DNA of 64,000 nt, taken from the NCBI GenBank assembly GCA_903929315.1, contig CAIYUC010000211.1, positions 1-64,000 on the forward strand, read 5' to 3'. Position numbers and translations under genes: made by a program. Every line of letters starts with the position of its first letter. Within the stretch, counting starts at the first letter, position 1. Shown one piece after another: positions 35,970 to 44,669 of this stretch. Below the pieces are notes generated by a model, which saw only the letters and a program-made list of their open reading frames with translations, had not been told where the DNA came from and did no database searches. The stretch comes from an uncultured Bacteroidales bacterium (GTDB lineage Bacteria > Bacteroidota > Bacteroidia > Bacteroidales > FEN-979).

Positions 35970-38207
35970 ATGTTCCGGATTTCAACTTTACGCAATAATA
36001 CATTACAAAGATATTCTGCTTCAGCTGCTTTAGCTCTCTTTTTCATCTTTAACCTTCACGTCGAAAAAATGGCCGGACAAGTAGAACCAACAAGCTATAT
36101 AAACAACTTGTCACGGGAATATAAAAATGCAAAAAACGATAGCATGAGAATTGAGCTTCTTTCAAAGCTTGCTTCTTTCTATTTAAATTACATGGATGAT
36201 TATATCCTTGCCGATAGTATCAGTGAAGCCGCTATTGAAACTGCTGACAAGAGCTCACTTCCCGGACTTCAGTTTCTTGCCTTGACCAGGTACATCCAAT
36301 CGAACGATCTTGAAAAGTATCCCGAGAAGGCTTTTGCTCATGCAAAAAGATCTATGGAGCTTTCCAGGAAAACCCATAATCCGTTTGATGAATGGCGTTC
36401 TCTCAAAAACATGGATACGGTGTGTTTGTCCAACCATGACTCCTCCATGGCTTATGATTTTGCTTCAAAAGCAATGATAACTGCCGGGAAATTGAACAAT
36501 GACAAGTTAAAAGTTGAAAGTTACCTTGACATCGGGAGATGTCTTGAAGATAAAAAAGAGAAATTAGAGGCATTAATGAAATATATAAAAGCGAAGGACC
36601 TTGCGGAGAGATTGAATGACCCTTCTTTATTGAAGAAATGCTATCATGTTTTGGCAAATTTCTATAGCATGGCTAAGTTCCTCAATAAAGCGGTTGAATT
36701 CAAGGATAGTGAAGATATTCTCGTCCGGAATATCCGTCCGGTTGACTCCACGGCTCTTATGTGGATCCAATATGACAGGTTGACGATTGATATTGCCAAT
36801 AACAACAATCGTATGATCGAAAAAGATTTGCAGTATATTCTTGACTTTGCCATGAGACATGGAGCCCAAAGGCTGAAAAGATTTGAATTCGCACTCTATC
36901 GAACTCATCTTCTCACGGCTAATTCAATTGACCAGCTCTATGACCTTTATAATAAAAAATATCCCTCAGAATTGAAACAAATGTTGTTAAACGAACCGGC
37001 AAGATTTTACCTGCTGAAAGCTTATTTTACTGAAAAAGAAAACAAGACAGATTCCGCCACATATTATTTCAATAAAGCCGAACAATTAATGCGCACCCAA
37101 TCGTCTTTTCTCAGATCTCAGTTTTATTACAGGTTTGCCCAGTTTTTGATCCGGCACGGGCGAAAAATGGAGGCCATCGATAAACTGCACCAATCGTATA
37201 AGCTGGCGAAGGAGGCTGATTACCTGGATAATGAGCTCAGTGCATCCGAACTGCTTGATTCTCTTTATTCTCAAATAGGAGATTATAAAAATGCCTATAT
37301 CTGTTCACTGCAAAATAACAAACTGCAAAATAACATATATGAATGGTCAATGAAAGAACAATTGTTCAGGACACAGATCGAACATGATGCCCAGCAACAT
37401 GAGATGGCTGTAGCACTGGAAAAAGAAAAATCCGATAAAGAGATCAAGCAGAAAAAGACAGAAAGAAATATGATGGCTGCTGGTATTGGGTTCCTTGTCA
37501 TACTTTCGTTTGCTATTTACAGGAACTACAGGAACCAGAAAAGATCGAACAAGCTGCTGGACGCTGCAAAGAAACAATCCGACGATCTCTTATTAAATAT
37601 CCTGCCATATGAAACAGCAGAAGAATTAAAGTTGACAGGAACAGCAAAAGCAAAACGGTTTGATGAGGTTACAGTCATGTTCACAGACTTTAAAGGTTTT
37701 ACCCAACTCAGTGAAAAAATGGGTGCAGAAGATCTGGTTAAATTGGTAGATTTCTATTTCAGCGAATTCGACAAGATCATTGCCCGTCATAATATTGAAA
37801 AGATCAAGATCATCGGTGATAGTTACATGTGCGCAGGAGGATTACCTATTACTAATAAGTCCCATGCATATGATGTGGTTTCTGCTGCACTTGAAATGCA
37901 GGAATTCATGAATATCCAGAAAAATGAAAGATGTTCACGCGGGGAAATTTTCTTCGAATTAAGGATTGGTATCAATACCGGTCACGTGGTGGCTGGTATA
38001 GTCGGATTAAAGAAATTCGCTTATGATATCTGGGGCGATTCGGTGAATATTGCATCAAGGATGGAAAGCGGCGGTGAGACCGGAAAGGTAAATGTCTCCG
38101 GGTTTACCTTTGAGTTAATAAAACATCAATTCCATTGCACTCCCAGAGGAAAAATTGAAGCGAAGAACAAAGGATTGATTGATATGTATTTTGTGGATAT
38201 AAAATAA
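35970..38207 (+). CDS. TPR-domain class III adenylate/guanylate cyclase
   Basis: A 745-aa signalling protein. An N-terminal hydrophobic stretch (ASAALALFFIFNL) looks like a signal peptide or anchor. TPR-like helical repeats follow (about 40-470), then a coiled coil and one membrane segment (about 500-518). The cyclase domain (about 555-740) has metal-binding Asp in MFTDFKGFT and IIGDSYM, and the catalytic Asn/Arg in DSVNIASRMES. The base-reading positions are Lys in EKIKIIGD and Asp in YDIWGD, which favours ATP as substrate. The layout puts the TPR sensor outside the membrane and cyclase inside. A NarL-type two-component pair follows 47 bp downstream. Confidence 0.9.
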   Translation: MFRISTLRNNTLQRYSASAALALFFIFNLHVEKMAGQVEPTSYINNLSREYKNAKNDSMRIELLSKLASFYLNYMDDYILADSISEAAIETADKSSLPGLQFLALTRYIQSNDLEKYPEKAFAHAKRSMELSRKTHNPFDEWRSLKNMDTVCLSNHDSSMAYDFASKAMITAGKLNNDKLKVESYLDIGRCLEDKKEKLEALMKYIKAKDLAERLNDPSLLKKCYHVLANFYSMAKFLNKAVEFKDSEDILVRNIRPVDSTALMWIQYDRLTIDIANNNNRMIEKDLQYILDFAMRHGAQRLKRFEFALYRTHLLTANSIDQLYDLYNKKYPSELKQMLLNEPARFYLLKAYFTEKENKTDSATYYFNKAEQLMRTQSSFLRSQFYYRFAQFLIRHGRKMEAIDKLHQSYKLAKEADYLDNELSASELLDSLYSQIGDYKNAYICSLQNNKLQNNIYEWSMKEQLFRTQIEHDAQQHEMAVALEKEKSDKEIKQKKTERNMMAAGIGFLVILSFAIYRNYRNQKRSNKLLDAAKKQSDDLLLNILPYETAEELKLTGTAKAKRFDEVTVMFTDFKGFTQLSEKMGAEDLVKLVDFYFSEFDKIIARHNIEKIKIIGDSYMCAGGLPITNKSHAYDVVSAALEMQEFMNIQKNERCSRGEIFFELRIGINTGHVVAGIVGLKKFAYDIWGDSVNIASRMESGGETGKVNVSGFTFELIKHQFHCTPRGKIEAKNKGLIDMYFVDIK

Positions 38208-38254
38208 TTTTTGGGTGTATTTTTAATCCGGAATAATTTGTTCTGTTAATACCT

Positions 38255-38902
38255 ATGATAATGGCAACAAAAAAGAAAATAATAACGGTCGAAGATCATG
38301 CAATTTTCCGGGAAGGATTGAGACGGATCATTAGTGAAATGGATGATATGGAATTGGTCGGTGAAGCTCCAAACGGAGTCGAGTTTTTAAAAATGTTAAA
38401 GAAAGTCACTCCCGACCTTGTAATAATGGATATACAAATGCCGGAAATGGATGGTATCGAAGCTACCGAGAAAGCGCTGCAATTTAATCCATCCCTAAAG
38501 ATCCTTGTTTTAAGCATGTTCGGTGAGGAAGAATACATTTTTTCAATGGTGGATAAAGGAATATATGGTTTCATCCTGAAAAATTCCGATGTGACGGATT
38601 TCAAAAAAGCAATTACGAGGGTTTCGGACGGACAACATTACTATTCCGAAGAAGTCATGCAGGTGCTCGTAAAAAAAGTCAGAGGATACGATACCATGGA
38701 TAAGATCACCTTCACCCATAAGGAAAATGAAGTCCTGCGATTACTTTGTAAGGGATTGTCAAATGCTGAGATTGCGGAAAAAATTTTTATCAGCACCCGT
38801 ACTGTTGAAGGGTACCGGAATAAACTGCTTCAAAAGACAGGCACATCCAATGTTTTGAACCTGGTCATATTTGCTTTACGGAATAAACTTGTAATTTTAT
38901 AA
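38255..38902 (+). CDS. NarL/FixJ-family response regulator
   Basis: A DNA-binding response regulator of 215 aa. The receiver has VEDHAIFREGL, phospho-acceptor Asp in LVIMDIQMPEMDG (about residue 60) and Lys in GFILKNSD. The LuxR-type helix-turn-helix (about 150-210) has FTHKENEVLRLLCKGLSNAEIAE and TRTVEGYRNKLL. ATG 38261 is an alternative start two codons in. The cognate kinase gene starts one base after the stop codon. The cyclase gene is directly upstream, so the pair may respond to, or act together with, the cyclic nucleotide signal. Confidence 0.92.
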   Translation: MIMATKKKIITVEDHAIFREGLRRIISEMDDMELVGEAPNGVEFLKMLKKVTPDLVIMDIQMPEMDGIEATEKALQFNPSLKILVLSMFGEEEYIFSMVDKGIYGFILKNSDVTDFKKAITRVSDGQHYYSEEVMQVLVKKVRGYDTMDKITFTHKENEVLRLLCKGLSNAEIAEKIFISTRTVEGYRNKLLQKTGTSNVLNLVIFALRNKLVIL

Positions 38903-38903
38903 C

Positions 38904-39962
38904 ATGATCCATCCTATGAATACCTCCTTCCATGAAAGTGAAGCCCTTTTTAAAACCCTGGTAAAGCATCTTCCGAATCCTATCCTCATTCATATGGATA
39001 GGAAAGTCGTGTTCGCGAATGATTTCATTATACAGATCTTAGGGTATCCAAAAGATGAGATAATAGGAAAGGATCTTGCAACGTTGTTAATCGACCCGGT
39101 AGATCACGAGAACACCCATTTCTTGTATGACCTTTTTATTAACCCTCGTGTTATTGAGGAGGAAATTGAGATCCGTACAGTAAGCCAGAAAGTGATCCTG
39201 AAAACATTTCTTCTCAGGAACAGCAGGATAAAGTATAAAGGAAGGAATGCCGTCATGACTACGCTTTTTGATATTACAGAGCGGAAGAATCTCGAAAGAT
39301 ATGTTCTTGGTAAAGTCATTGAAGCAGAAGAAAAAGAACGGAAGCGATTCGCAGCCGATCTTCATGATGATCTGGGACCTACTCTGTCCAGCATAAAGCT
39401 TCACCTGAGTCTTCTTGAAAACCCTAAGGATCCTGAAACCTTCTTATCAGATCTTAAAATGTGTAAAGAGCTCCTGAACGATTCTATCGGAAAAATGAGG
39501 ATCATCGCTAACAACCTGATGCCTCGGCTGATTGACAATTATGGGCTTGAAGCAGCGTTAAATTCCTTTATTAAAATGATGCAGAAGGAAGGGCAATATA
39601 CAATTGAATTTATTTCAAACCTGAATGGGAAACGTTTTGCAAAACAAGTTGAATTGCATCTATACAGGATCATTTGCGAATTGATCAATAATACCGTCAA
39701 GCATTCCGGCGCCACAAAATCCAAAATAAATCTGGATTTTAAAGGGAAAATTCTGATGTTGTATTACGCAGACAATGGAAAAGGTTATAAAGTTGAAGAA
39801 ATTCATGACAGATCAAAAGGAATGGGTATTGACAACATTCTTCAACGGGTAAGCCTGATCAATGGAACTATTAAATTTCAGAAAAAAGGAGGAAAAATAG
39901 AAGTCAGAATAGGAAAGGAAATTGAGCCCTCTGAACTCCCTGAAATGGCAAAAGACAAATGA
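38904..39962 (+). CDS. PAS-domain histidine kinase (NarX/HisKA_3 type)
   Basis: A soluble sensor kinase of 352 aa, partner of the preceding regulator. The PAS domain (about 12-125) shows LPNPILIHMDRKVVFAND and a typical DITERKNLE end. The HisKA_3 dimerisation helix has the phospho-acceptor His in RFAADLHDDLGPTLSS (about 160). The ATPase has ELINNTVKHSGA, YADNGKGY and GMGIDNILQRV. No membrane segment is present, so the signal is intracellular, perhaps a small ligand or redox state sensed by PAS. Confidence 0.92.
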   Translation: MIHPMNTSFHESEALFKTLVKHLPNPILIHMDRKVVFANDFIIQILGYPKDEIIGKDLATLLIDPVDHENTHFLYDLFINPRVIEEEIEIRTVSQKVILKTFLLRNSRIKYKGRNAVMTTLFDITERKNLERYVLGKVIEAEEKERKRFAADLHDDLGPTLSSIKLHLSLLENPKDPETFLSDLKMCKELLNDSIGKMRIIANNLMPRLIDNYGLEAALNSFIKMMQKEGQYTIEFISNLNGKRFAKQVELHLYRIICELINNTVKHSGATKSKINLDFKGKILMLYYADNGKGYKVEEIHDRSKGMGIDNILQRVSLINGTIKFQKKGGKIEVRIGKEIEPSELPEMAKDK

Positions 39963-39969
39963 ATTGTTG

Positions 39970-39977
39970 TAAATTTG
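39970..39977 (+). promoter_or_regulatory. -7 box upstream of the HD gene
   Basis: TAAATTTG matches TAnnTTTG, 58 bases before the HD-protein ATG. It would separate this gene from the two-component pair. No -33 TTG at the expected distance. Confidence 0.4.
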
Positions 39978-40035
39978 CACGGGTAAAATATCTTTCCAAC
40001 TTTAAACAAAATAATAGACTAAAACTACTTATTCG

Positions 40036-40623
40036 ATGAACTTTCAAGGTGCAGAGAAATACATTGTAAGCAGGTTAAAAAAAGAACTGCCCAACTCCAT
40101 GTTTTACCATACACTGGAACATACGCTTGATGTCCAGAAGGTAACAAAACAACTGATCAAAAAGGAAAAAATTGATCCACAGACAGGCTTGATCATTGAA
40201 ACAGCAGCATTATTCCATGATATAGGAATGCTGATCAATTATAAAGAACATGAACTTGCATCCGTTGAAGTTGCCAGAAATTCACTTCCACACTATTCCT
40301 ATTCAACAAAAGAGATCACGGAAATTTGCGACCTTATAATGGTAACCTGTCTTCCGCAACGGCCGGAAACATATACAGGCCAGATCCTCTGTGATGCTGA
40401 TATGGATAACCTGGGTCGGGATGATTTCTTTATTCAGTCATTCAGGCTCAAACTGGAACTGGAAATGAATGGCATTGGCACCACAACCATAAAGAAATGG
40501 CTGGCAAAACTTGTTCAATTCCTCGAGGAGCATACTTTTTACACAGCATCCGCAATTGAACTGCGACAAGCAAAAAAAATGCAGAATCTTTCTGAGCTCA
40601 GAGAGATCGTCATCCTTTACTAA
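40036..40623 (+). CDS. HD-domain phosphohydrolase
   Basis: A 195-aa protein of the HD superfamily. The metal site is visible as HTLEHTLDV (first His), HDIGM (HD pair, about residue 72) and CDADMDNLG (final Asp). HD proteins hydrolyse phosphate esters of nucleotides or signalling molecules; the substrate is unknown. The position next to a cyclase and kinase gene makes a cyclic-nucleotide substrate conceivable, but nothing in the sequence shows that. The stop overlaps the end of the convergent ABC permease gene. Confidence 0.82.
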   Translation: MNFQGAEKYIVSRLKKELPNSMFYHTLEHTLDVQKVTKQLIKKEKIDPQTGLIIETAALFHDIGMLINYKEHELASVEVARNSLPHYSYSTKEITEICDLIMVTCLPQRPETYTGQILCDADMDNLGRDDFFIQSFRLKLELEMNGIGTTTIKKWLAKLVQFLEEHTFYTASAIELRQAKKMQNLSELREIVILY

Positions 40624-41450
40624 ATATCCCTCCTTAGCATGATCCGGAATACAATTCCAATCATCACTGCAGAATAGATTAAGGGAACAATGCAATCCAG
40701 AATAGATACTGTATCCTGTAAATGGATTCCCGCAATTTTTTGCAGGGAAGAAATATTTGGATATTCCACGATCTTAAGAACAGAATTTACGGGCAGACGG
40801 GGTGAAATGTTATTGGGTTGGAAATAAGGAATTTTCAAAATGTAATAGATAACAGGCTCAATGATCAAAGTATACAAAGTGAAAAGTGCAATAGTAAGAC
40901 CTGTATTTCGGAATATAAATCCAAAGAAAAAAGCAAAGAGAAGAAATGTCAGGATTTGAATGAAAAAACCTGGTACAAAGACAATCTTCTTCATCATCAG
41001 AGAAAAATTTGGATGATCCGTATGAATAACTCCAAGGAGAAATATGATTACAGCAAGAATGATTGTAATGATCAATGATAATAGAATTATGACCTGTAGT
41101 TTGGATACCAGGAATTCCTGTTTACTCATGCCATTTATAAGGTTTTGTCGGATGGTCTTGAATGTGAATTCATTTGTTATCAGGATGATAATAATAATCG
41201 CTGGAAAGATCAGGAAATAGCGGATACTGGCGAAGAACATCATGTTTTGCCAGATATCAGGAAAGAAATAAAGTGTTATATGAGGCAATGGAATTGGGAG
41301 CCTTTTATTGAAATTGTCGATCCAATTATTTAAGGTAAACTCAGCCATGAGGATCCCCAATGCCAGGAAAACAAAATATAACCCGATCAGGATCCAGAAA
41401 ACTTTATAGTTCACGATTTTCTTTAGTTCTATTTTTAACAGCTTTATCAT
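40620..41450 (-). CDS. ABC-2 type transporter permease
   Basis: An integral membrane protein of 276 aa with six predicted membrane segments (VFWILIGLYFVFLALGIL, YFLIFPAIIIIILIT, VIILLSLIITIILAVIIFL and others). The pattern is that of the small ABC-2/BcrB-like permeases paired with a separate ATPase. The ATG overlaps the ATPase stop by 4 bp (ATGA), so they are coupled. The likely role is export of a drug, lipid or peptide; the substrate is not deducible. Confidence 0.88.
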   Translation of the reverse strand: MIKLLKIELKKIVNYKVFWILIGLYFVFLALGILMAEFTLNNWIDNFNKRLPIPLPHITLYFFPDIWQNMMFFASIRYFLIFPAIIIIILITNEFTFKTIRQNLINGMSKQEFLVSKLQVIILLSLIITIILAVIIFLLGVIHTDHPNFSLMMKKIVFVPGFFIQILTFLLFAFFFGFIFRNTGLTIALFTLYTLIIEPVIYYILKIPYFQPNNISPRLPVNSVLKIVEYPNISSLQKIAGIHLQDTVSILDCIVPLIYSAVMIGIVFRIMLRRDI

Positions 41451-42343
41451 TGATTTTCCTGTAAAAGTTCCAGAAAATGTTTTTCAAGACTTCTTTGCTT
41501 TTCTGAAAGATGAGTAAGAACAATACCATTTCGAAACAGAAATTCATTAATCTCCTGTGGTTTTATTGCCTGCGTGAAATAAACCAATGATTTCCCATCG
41601 GAATGGATTAACGATTTAAAATTTGCATGCGACTGAATCGTTTTATCGAGTAATTCCTGATTTTCTGCAGCAATTTCAATACAATCTGCAATAGCAACCA
41701 CCTCACTGACTTTTCCTGAAAATAATTGTTGTCCTTTGTTCAAAACTGCAACATGGCTGCAAATCTTTTGTACCTCATCCAGGAGATGACTGGCAAGGAT
41801 TATCGTTGTTCCTTTGGAGGCAACCCGGAGAATGATCTCACGGATCTGTGCGATTCCCTGTGGATCAAGACCATTCGTGGGTTCGTCAAGGATCAGGACT
41901 TCAGGATTTCCAAGCAGGGCCGACGCAACCGCCAGTCGCTGTTTCATTCCATATGAAAAAGTATTGAACCTTGAATTCCTCCTTTCATACAGACCTGTTA
42001 TCATTAAAACATCCGGGATACCATCAAAAGATAAATCTTTAATAGATGCGACAATCTCAAGGTTTTTGACAGCGCTCAGATAGGGGAAAAAATTAGGACT
42101 CTCAATAACTGCCCCGATTCTCTTAAGGCTTTTTTTTGAGGGAGCATCACCAAACCACAGGAAGTCGCCTGAATCAGCTTTCATCAGGCCAAGCATGATA
42201 CTTAATGTAGTGGTTTTTCCACTTCCGTTTGGGCCGAGGATACCATAAACCTGGCCTTGCAATACATCGAGGGATAGTACTTTTACTGCCTGGATTTTTC
42301 CGTATCGTTTGGAAATCTTGTGAAGCGAAAGAACAGATTCCAA
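41447..42343 (-). CDS. ABC transporter ATP-binding protein
   Basis: An ATPase of 298 aa and partner of the adjacent permease. It shows Walker A GPNGSGKTTTLSIM (about residue 37), Q-loop AVIESPNFFPYLSA, signature FSYGMKQRLAVASAL, Walker B EVLILDEPTNGLDP and the switch His in ILASHLLDEV. The C-terminal 80 residues are the extra domain found in BcrA/NatA-like exporter ATPases. The gene follows the methyltransferase by 79 bp on the same strand and may be part of the dnaA-linked transcript. Confidence 0.93.
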   Translation of the reverse strand: MESVLSLHKISKRYGKIQAVKVLSLDVLQGQVYGILGPNGSGKTTTLSIMLGLMKADSGDFLWFGDAPSKKSLKRIGAVIESPNFFPYLSAVKNLEIVASIKDLSFDGIPDVLMITGLYERRNSRFNTFSYGMKQRLAVASALLGNPEVLILDEPTNGLDPQGIAQIREIILRVASKGTTIILASHLLDEVQKICSHVAVLNKGQQLFSGKVSEVVAIADCIEIAAENQELLDKTIQSHANFKSLIHSDGKSLVYFTQAIKPQEINEFLFRNGIVLTHLSEKQRSLEKHFLELLQENQ

Positions 42344-42422
42344 TCTTTAATTTTTAGAGGATGATTATTTATATGATGATAAAGAAATTTCCCTTCAACT
42401 ATGGACTACAATGAACATTTTC

Positions 42423-43130
42423 CTACCGGTACAGGAGAAAAACAGTCGGTTTTTTATTAATATCCGGGATATCGTTTTTCCATTCTTTAACTGTTTTTAC
42501 CTGGATTGATTCTTTTTCAGTAGTCAAATCTGTGGCTGTACACAGGATAATCGCAGTCTGACAGGTTGTAACAATCGCGTGAAAAAGCTGGAGATTTCTG
42601 TAAGGGGCTTCAATGAATATTTGGGTCTGGTCTTTAGAATATACGGCATTTTCCATTTCTTCTATCTTTTTTGTCCTTGCTGTTTTTTCAATCGGCAGAT
42701 AACCATGAAAAATAAAATTTTGCCCATTAAAGCCTGAAGCCATCAGTGCCAGAAAGATAGAAGATGGACCGGAAAGAGGGACAACTTTAATTTTATGCCT
42801 GTGTGCAAGGCGTACAATTTCCGAACCCGGGTCTGCAATACATGGGAAGCCCGCTTCAGAAAGGATACCCATATCATGTCCCTGGAGAAGAGGTTCAATA
42901 TATTGTTCCAAATGTTTTTTATCCGAATGTTCATTGAATAAAAGGAAATGAAAATCATTAAAATCACCCGTCACGCCTGTTTTTCGTAAAAAACGCCGGG
43001 ATGTTTTGATTTCTTCCACTACAAAATGCCGGAGCCTGAGGATACACCTGATATTTGAAGCAGGAAGTGAGTTTTCAACAGGATCGTCATTTAAAACCGT
43101 TGGCAGCAGATATAATGTTCCTTTATCCAT
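42423..43130 (-). CDS. SAM-dependent methyltransferase, RsmI/tetrapyrrole-methylase fold
   Basis: A methyltransferase of 235 aa. LYLLPTVL at the start, GILSEAGFPCIADPGSEIV, VVPLSGPSSIFLALMASG and FHGYLP follow the RsmI (16S rRNA C1402 2'-O-methyltransferase) pattern. It is shorter than RsmI proper and varies at the SDAGTP motif (SEAGFP). Bacteroidota often carry this shorter relative near dnaA, and its substrate may differ. Family assignment is good; rRNA as substrate is an inference. Confidence 0.85.
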   Translation of the reverse strand: MDKGTLYLLPTVLNDDPVENSLPASNIRCILRLRHFVVEEIKTSRRFLRKTGVTGDFNDFHFLLFNEHSDKKHLEQYIEPLLQGHDMGILSEAGFPCIADPGSEIVRLAHRHKIKVVPLSGPSSIFLALMASGFNGQNFIFHGYLPIEKTARTKKIEEMENAVYSKDQTQIFIEAPYRNLQLFHAIVTTCQTAIILCTATDLTTEKESIQVKTVKEWKNDIPDINKKPTVFLLYR

Positions 43131-43170
43131 CTTATTTTTTCATATCCTAAACTACACCTTCATTACTTCA

Positions 43171-44142
43171 TTACTTTTTTGTGATCCACGGTAACTTATC
43201 CAGGTCGACATTCCCGCCTGAAAGGATGATCCCGATCTTCATTTTACTGACTGCAACTTTCTTTTCCAAAATTGCAGCAAAAGGTACGGCAGCAGAAGGC
43301 TCTATCAATATCTTCATTCTTTCCCAGATAAACCGCATAGCCATGACAATCGATTTCTCGCTGACTGTAACGATTTGATGAACATTATCCAGGATAATAG
43401 GGTAGGTGAGGGTTCCAAGGGAAGTCCTTAAACCGTCAGCGATGGTGTTTGGGTTCACAGATGGAATGAATTTTTTTTGAGTAAACGAGAGGAATGCATC
43501 ATTCGCTTGTTCAGGCTCGGCTGCTATGACTCTGGTCTTTGGAGAAAAATACCTGGCAGATAATGCAGTTCCGCTCAGTAATCCACCGCCACCGACAGGA
43601 GCCATCAGAATATCAAGAGCCGGAATTTCTTCAATCAGTTCTTTTGCAGCAGTAGCTTGTCCTGCAATTATGCGAAGGTCATTATAAGGATGTATTTCGA
43701 TTGCCCCCGTTTCGGCTATGACCTTTGCCAGTGTTGCTTCCCGTGCTTCAAGTGTCGGCTTACAAAATGTTATTGTCCCTAAATAATTTTTGACAGCTTC
43801 AACTTTAACTTTTGATGAATTGGATGGCATAACAATGAAAGCTTTCGCTTTTCTTAAAGAGGCCGCCCATGATAATGCCTGGGCATGATTCCCGGATGAA
43901 TGGGTTGCAACACCATTTACCAGCGATGAATTGTCAAGCAAGAAAATTGCATTTGTTGCTCCCCTGGCTTTAAATGCTCCTACTTTCTGGAAATTTTCAC
44001 ATTTGAAATAGATCTCACAATGAAAGGCAGCATTGATACTGTGTGAAGTTAAAACAGGAGTTTTGTTGATATGGTGTTTAATACGATCTGCTGCTTGCAG
44101 AATTTTGTTAACATCAGGAAAGTTATAGGCTGGTGACTCCAT
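43171..44142 (-). CDS. PLP-dependent threonine/serine dehydratase or serine racemase
   Basis: A fold-type II PLP enzyme of 323 aa. PLP-Lys lies in KVGAFKARGA (about residue 57), the substrate loop in SSGNHAQALSWAA, the phosphate-binding glycine loop in PVGGGGLLSGTAL, and a C-terminal ILSGGNVD contacts the pyridine ring. It lacks the ACT-type regulatory domain of biosynthetic IlvA, so it is catabolic or racemase type, deaminating Thr/Ser to 2-oxo acids or racemising Ser. It sits between the phosphatase and methyltransferase genes (34 and 40 bp gaps). Confidence 0.87.
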   Translation of the reverse strand: MESPAYNFPDVNKILQAADRIKHHINKTPVLTSHSINAAFHCEIYFKCENFQKVGAFKARGATNAIFLLDNSSLVNGVATHSSGNHAQALSWAASLRKAKAFIVMPSNSSKVKVEAVKNYLGTITFCKPTLEAREATLAKVIAETGAIEIHPYNDLRIIAGQATAAKELIEEIPALDILMAPVGGGGLLSGTALSARYFSPKTRVIAAEPEQANDAFLSFTQKKFIPSVNPNTIADGLRTSLGTLTYPIILDNVHQIVTVSEKSIVMAMRFIWERMKILIEPSAAVPFAAILEKKVAVSKMKIGIILSGGNVDLDKLPWITKK

Positions 44143-44176
44143 GTAACTTTTTTACAGGATACAAAAGGATTTGGAA

Positions 44177-44647
44177 TTATGATTTATATTGTTCCCGGAT
44201 CATTTCTGCAATGATTTCACAGGCTTTTTCCAGTTGAATAAATACCTCTTCAAAAGCAGATATTCCATTATACCAGGGATCATGAACCGGGATGTTTTGC
44301 ATCGGATAGAGTACGTTCATCACATAATCGACTTTTTCTTTATCGTTATCATTTCTTGATAACCTCATGGTATTATCGAAATGCCAGGCATCCATGACAT
44401 AAATTTTATCAAAACGATCGAAGTCAGCCCTGGTAAATAACCTTGCCCTGTGATCAGTGATATCGATGTCATGTTTCCAGGCAATTTTTATTGCGCGTTC
44501 ATCAGGAAGATCGCCGATGTGAAAGTTTTCAAACCCTGCCGAGTCAATCTCCGCCGTAATACGTTTTTTGCGCAGTTTATCCTTAAGAATACCTTCGGCC
44601 AAAGGGGACCGGCAAATATTACCGGTACAGACAAAGAGCACTTTCAT
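44177..44647 (-). CDS. Low-molecular-weight protein-tyrosine phosphatase
   Basis: A cytoplasmic phosphatase of 156 aa. The active-site loop VCTGNICRSP (Cys7, Arg13) is at the very N-terminus, and the general-acid Asp is in HDPWYNG near residue 125. DSAGFENFHIGDLPDERA is also family-typical. LMW-PTPs reverse tyrosine phosphorylation, often of capsule-related kinases; no kinase is nearby. The gene starts 22 bp after dnaA and is likely co-transcribed with it. Confidence 0.93.
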   Translation of the reverse strand: MKVLFVCTGNICRSPLAEGILKDKLRKKRITAEIDSAGFENFHIGDLPDERAIKIAWKHDIDITDHRARLFTRADFDRFDKIYVMDAWHFDNTMRLSRNDNDKEKVDYVMNVLYPMQNIPVHDPWYNGISAFEEVFIQLEKACEIIAEMIREQYKS

Positions 44648-44669
44648 CGGAGACCTGACGGCGAAGGAT

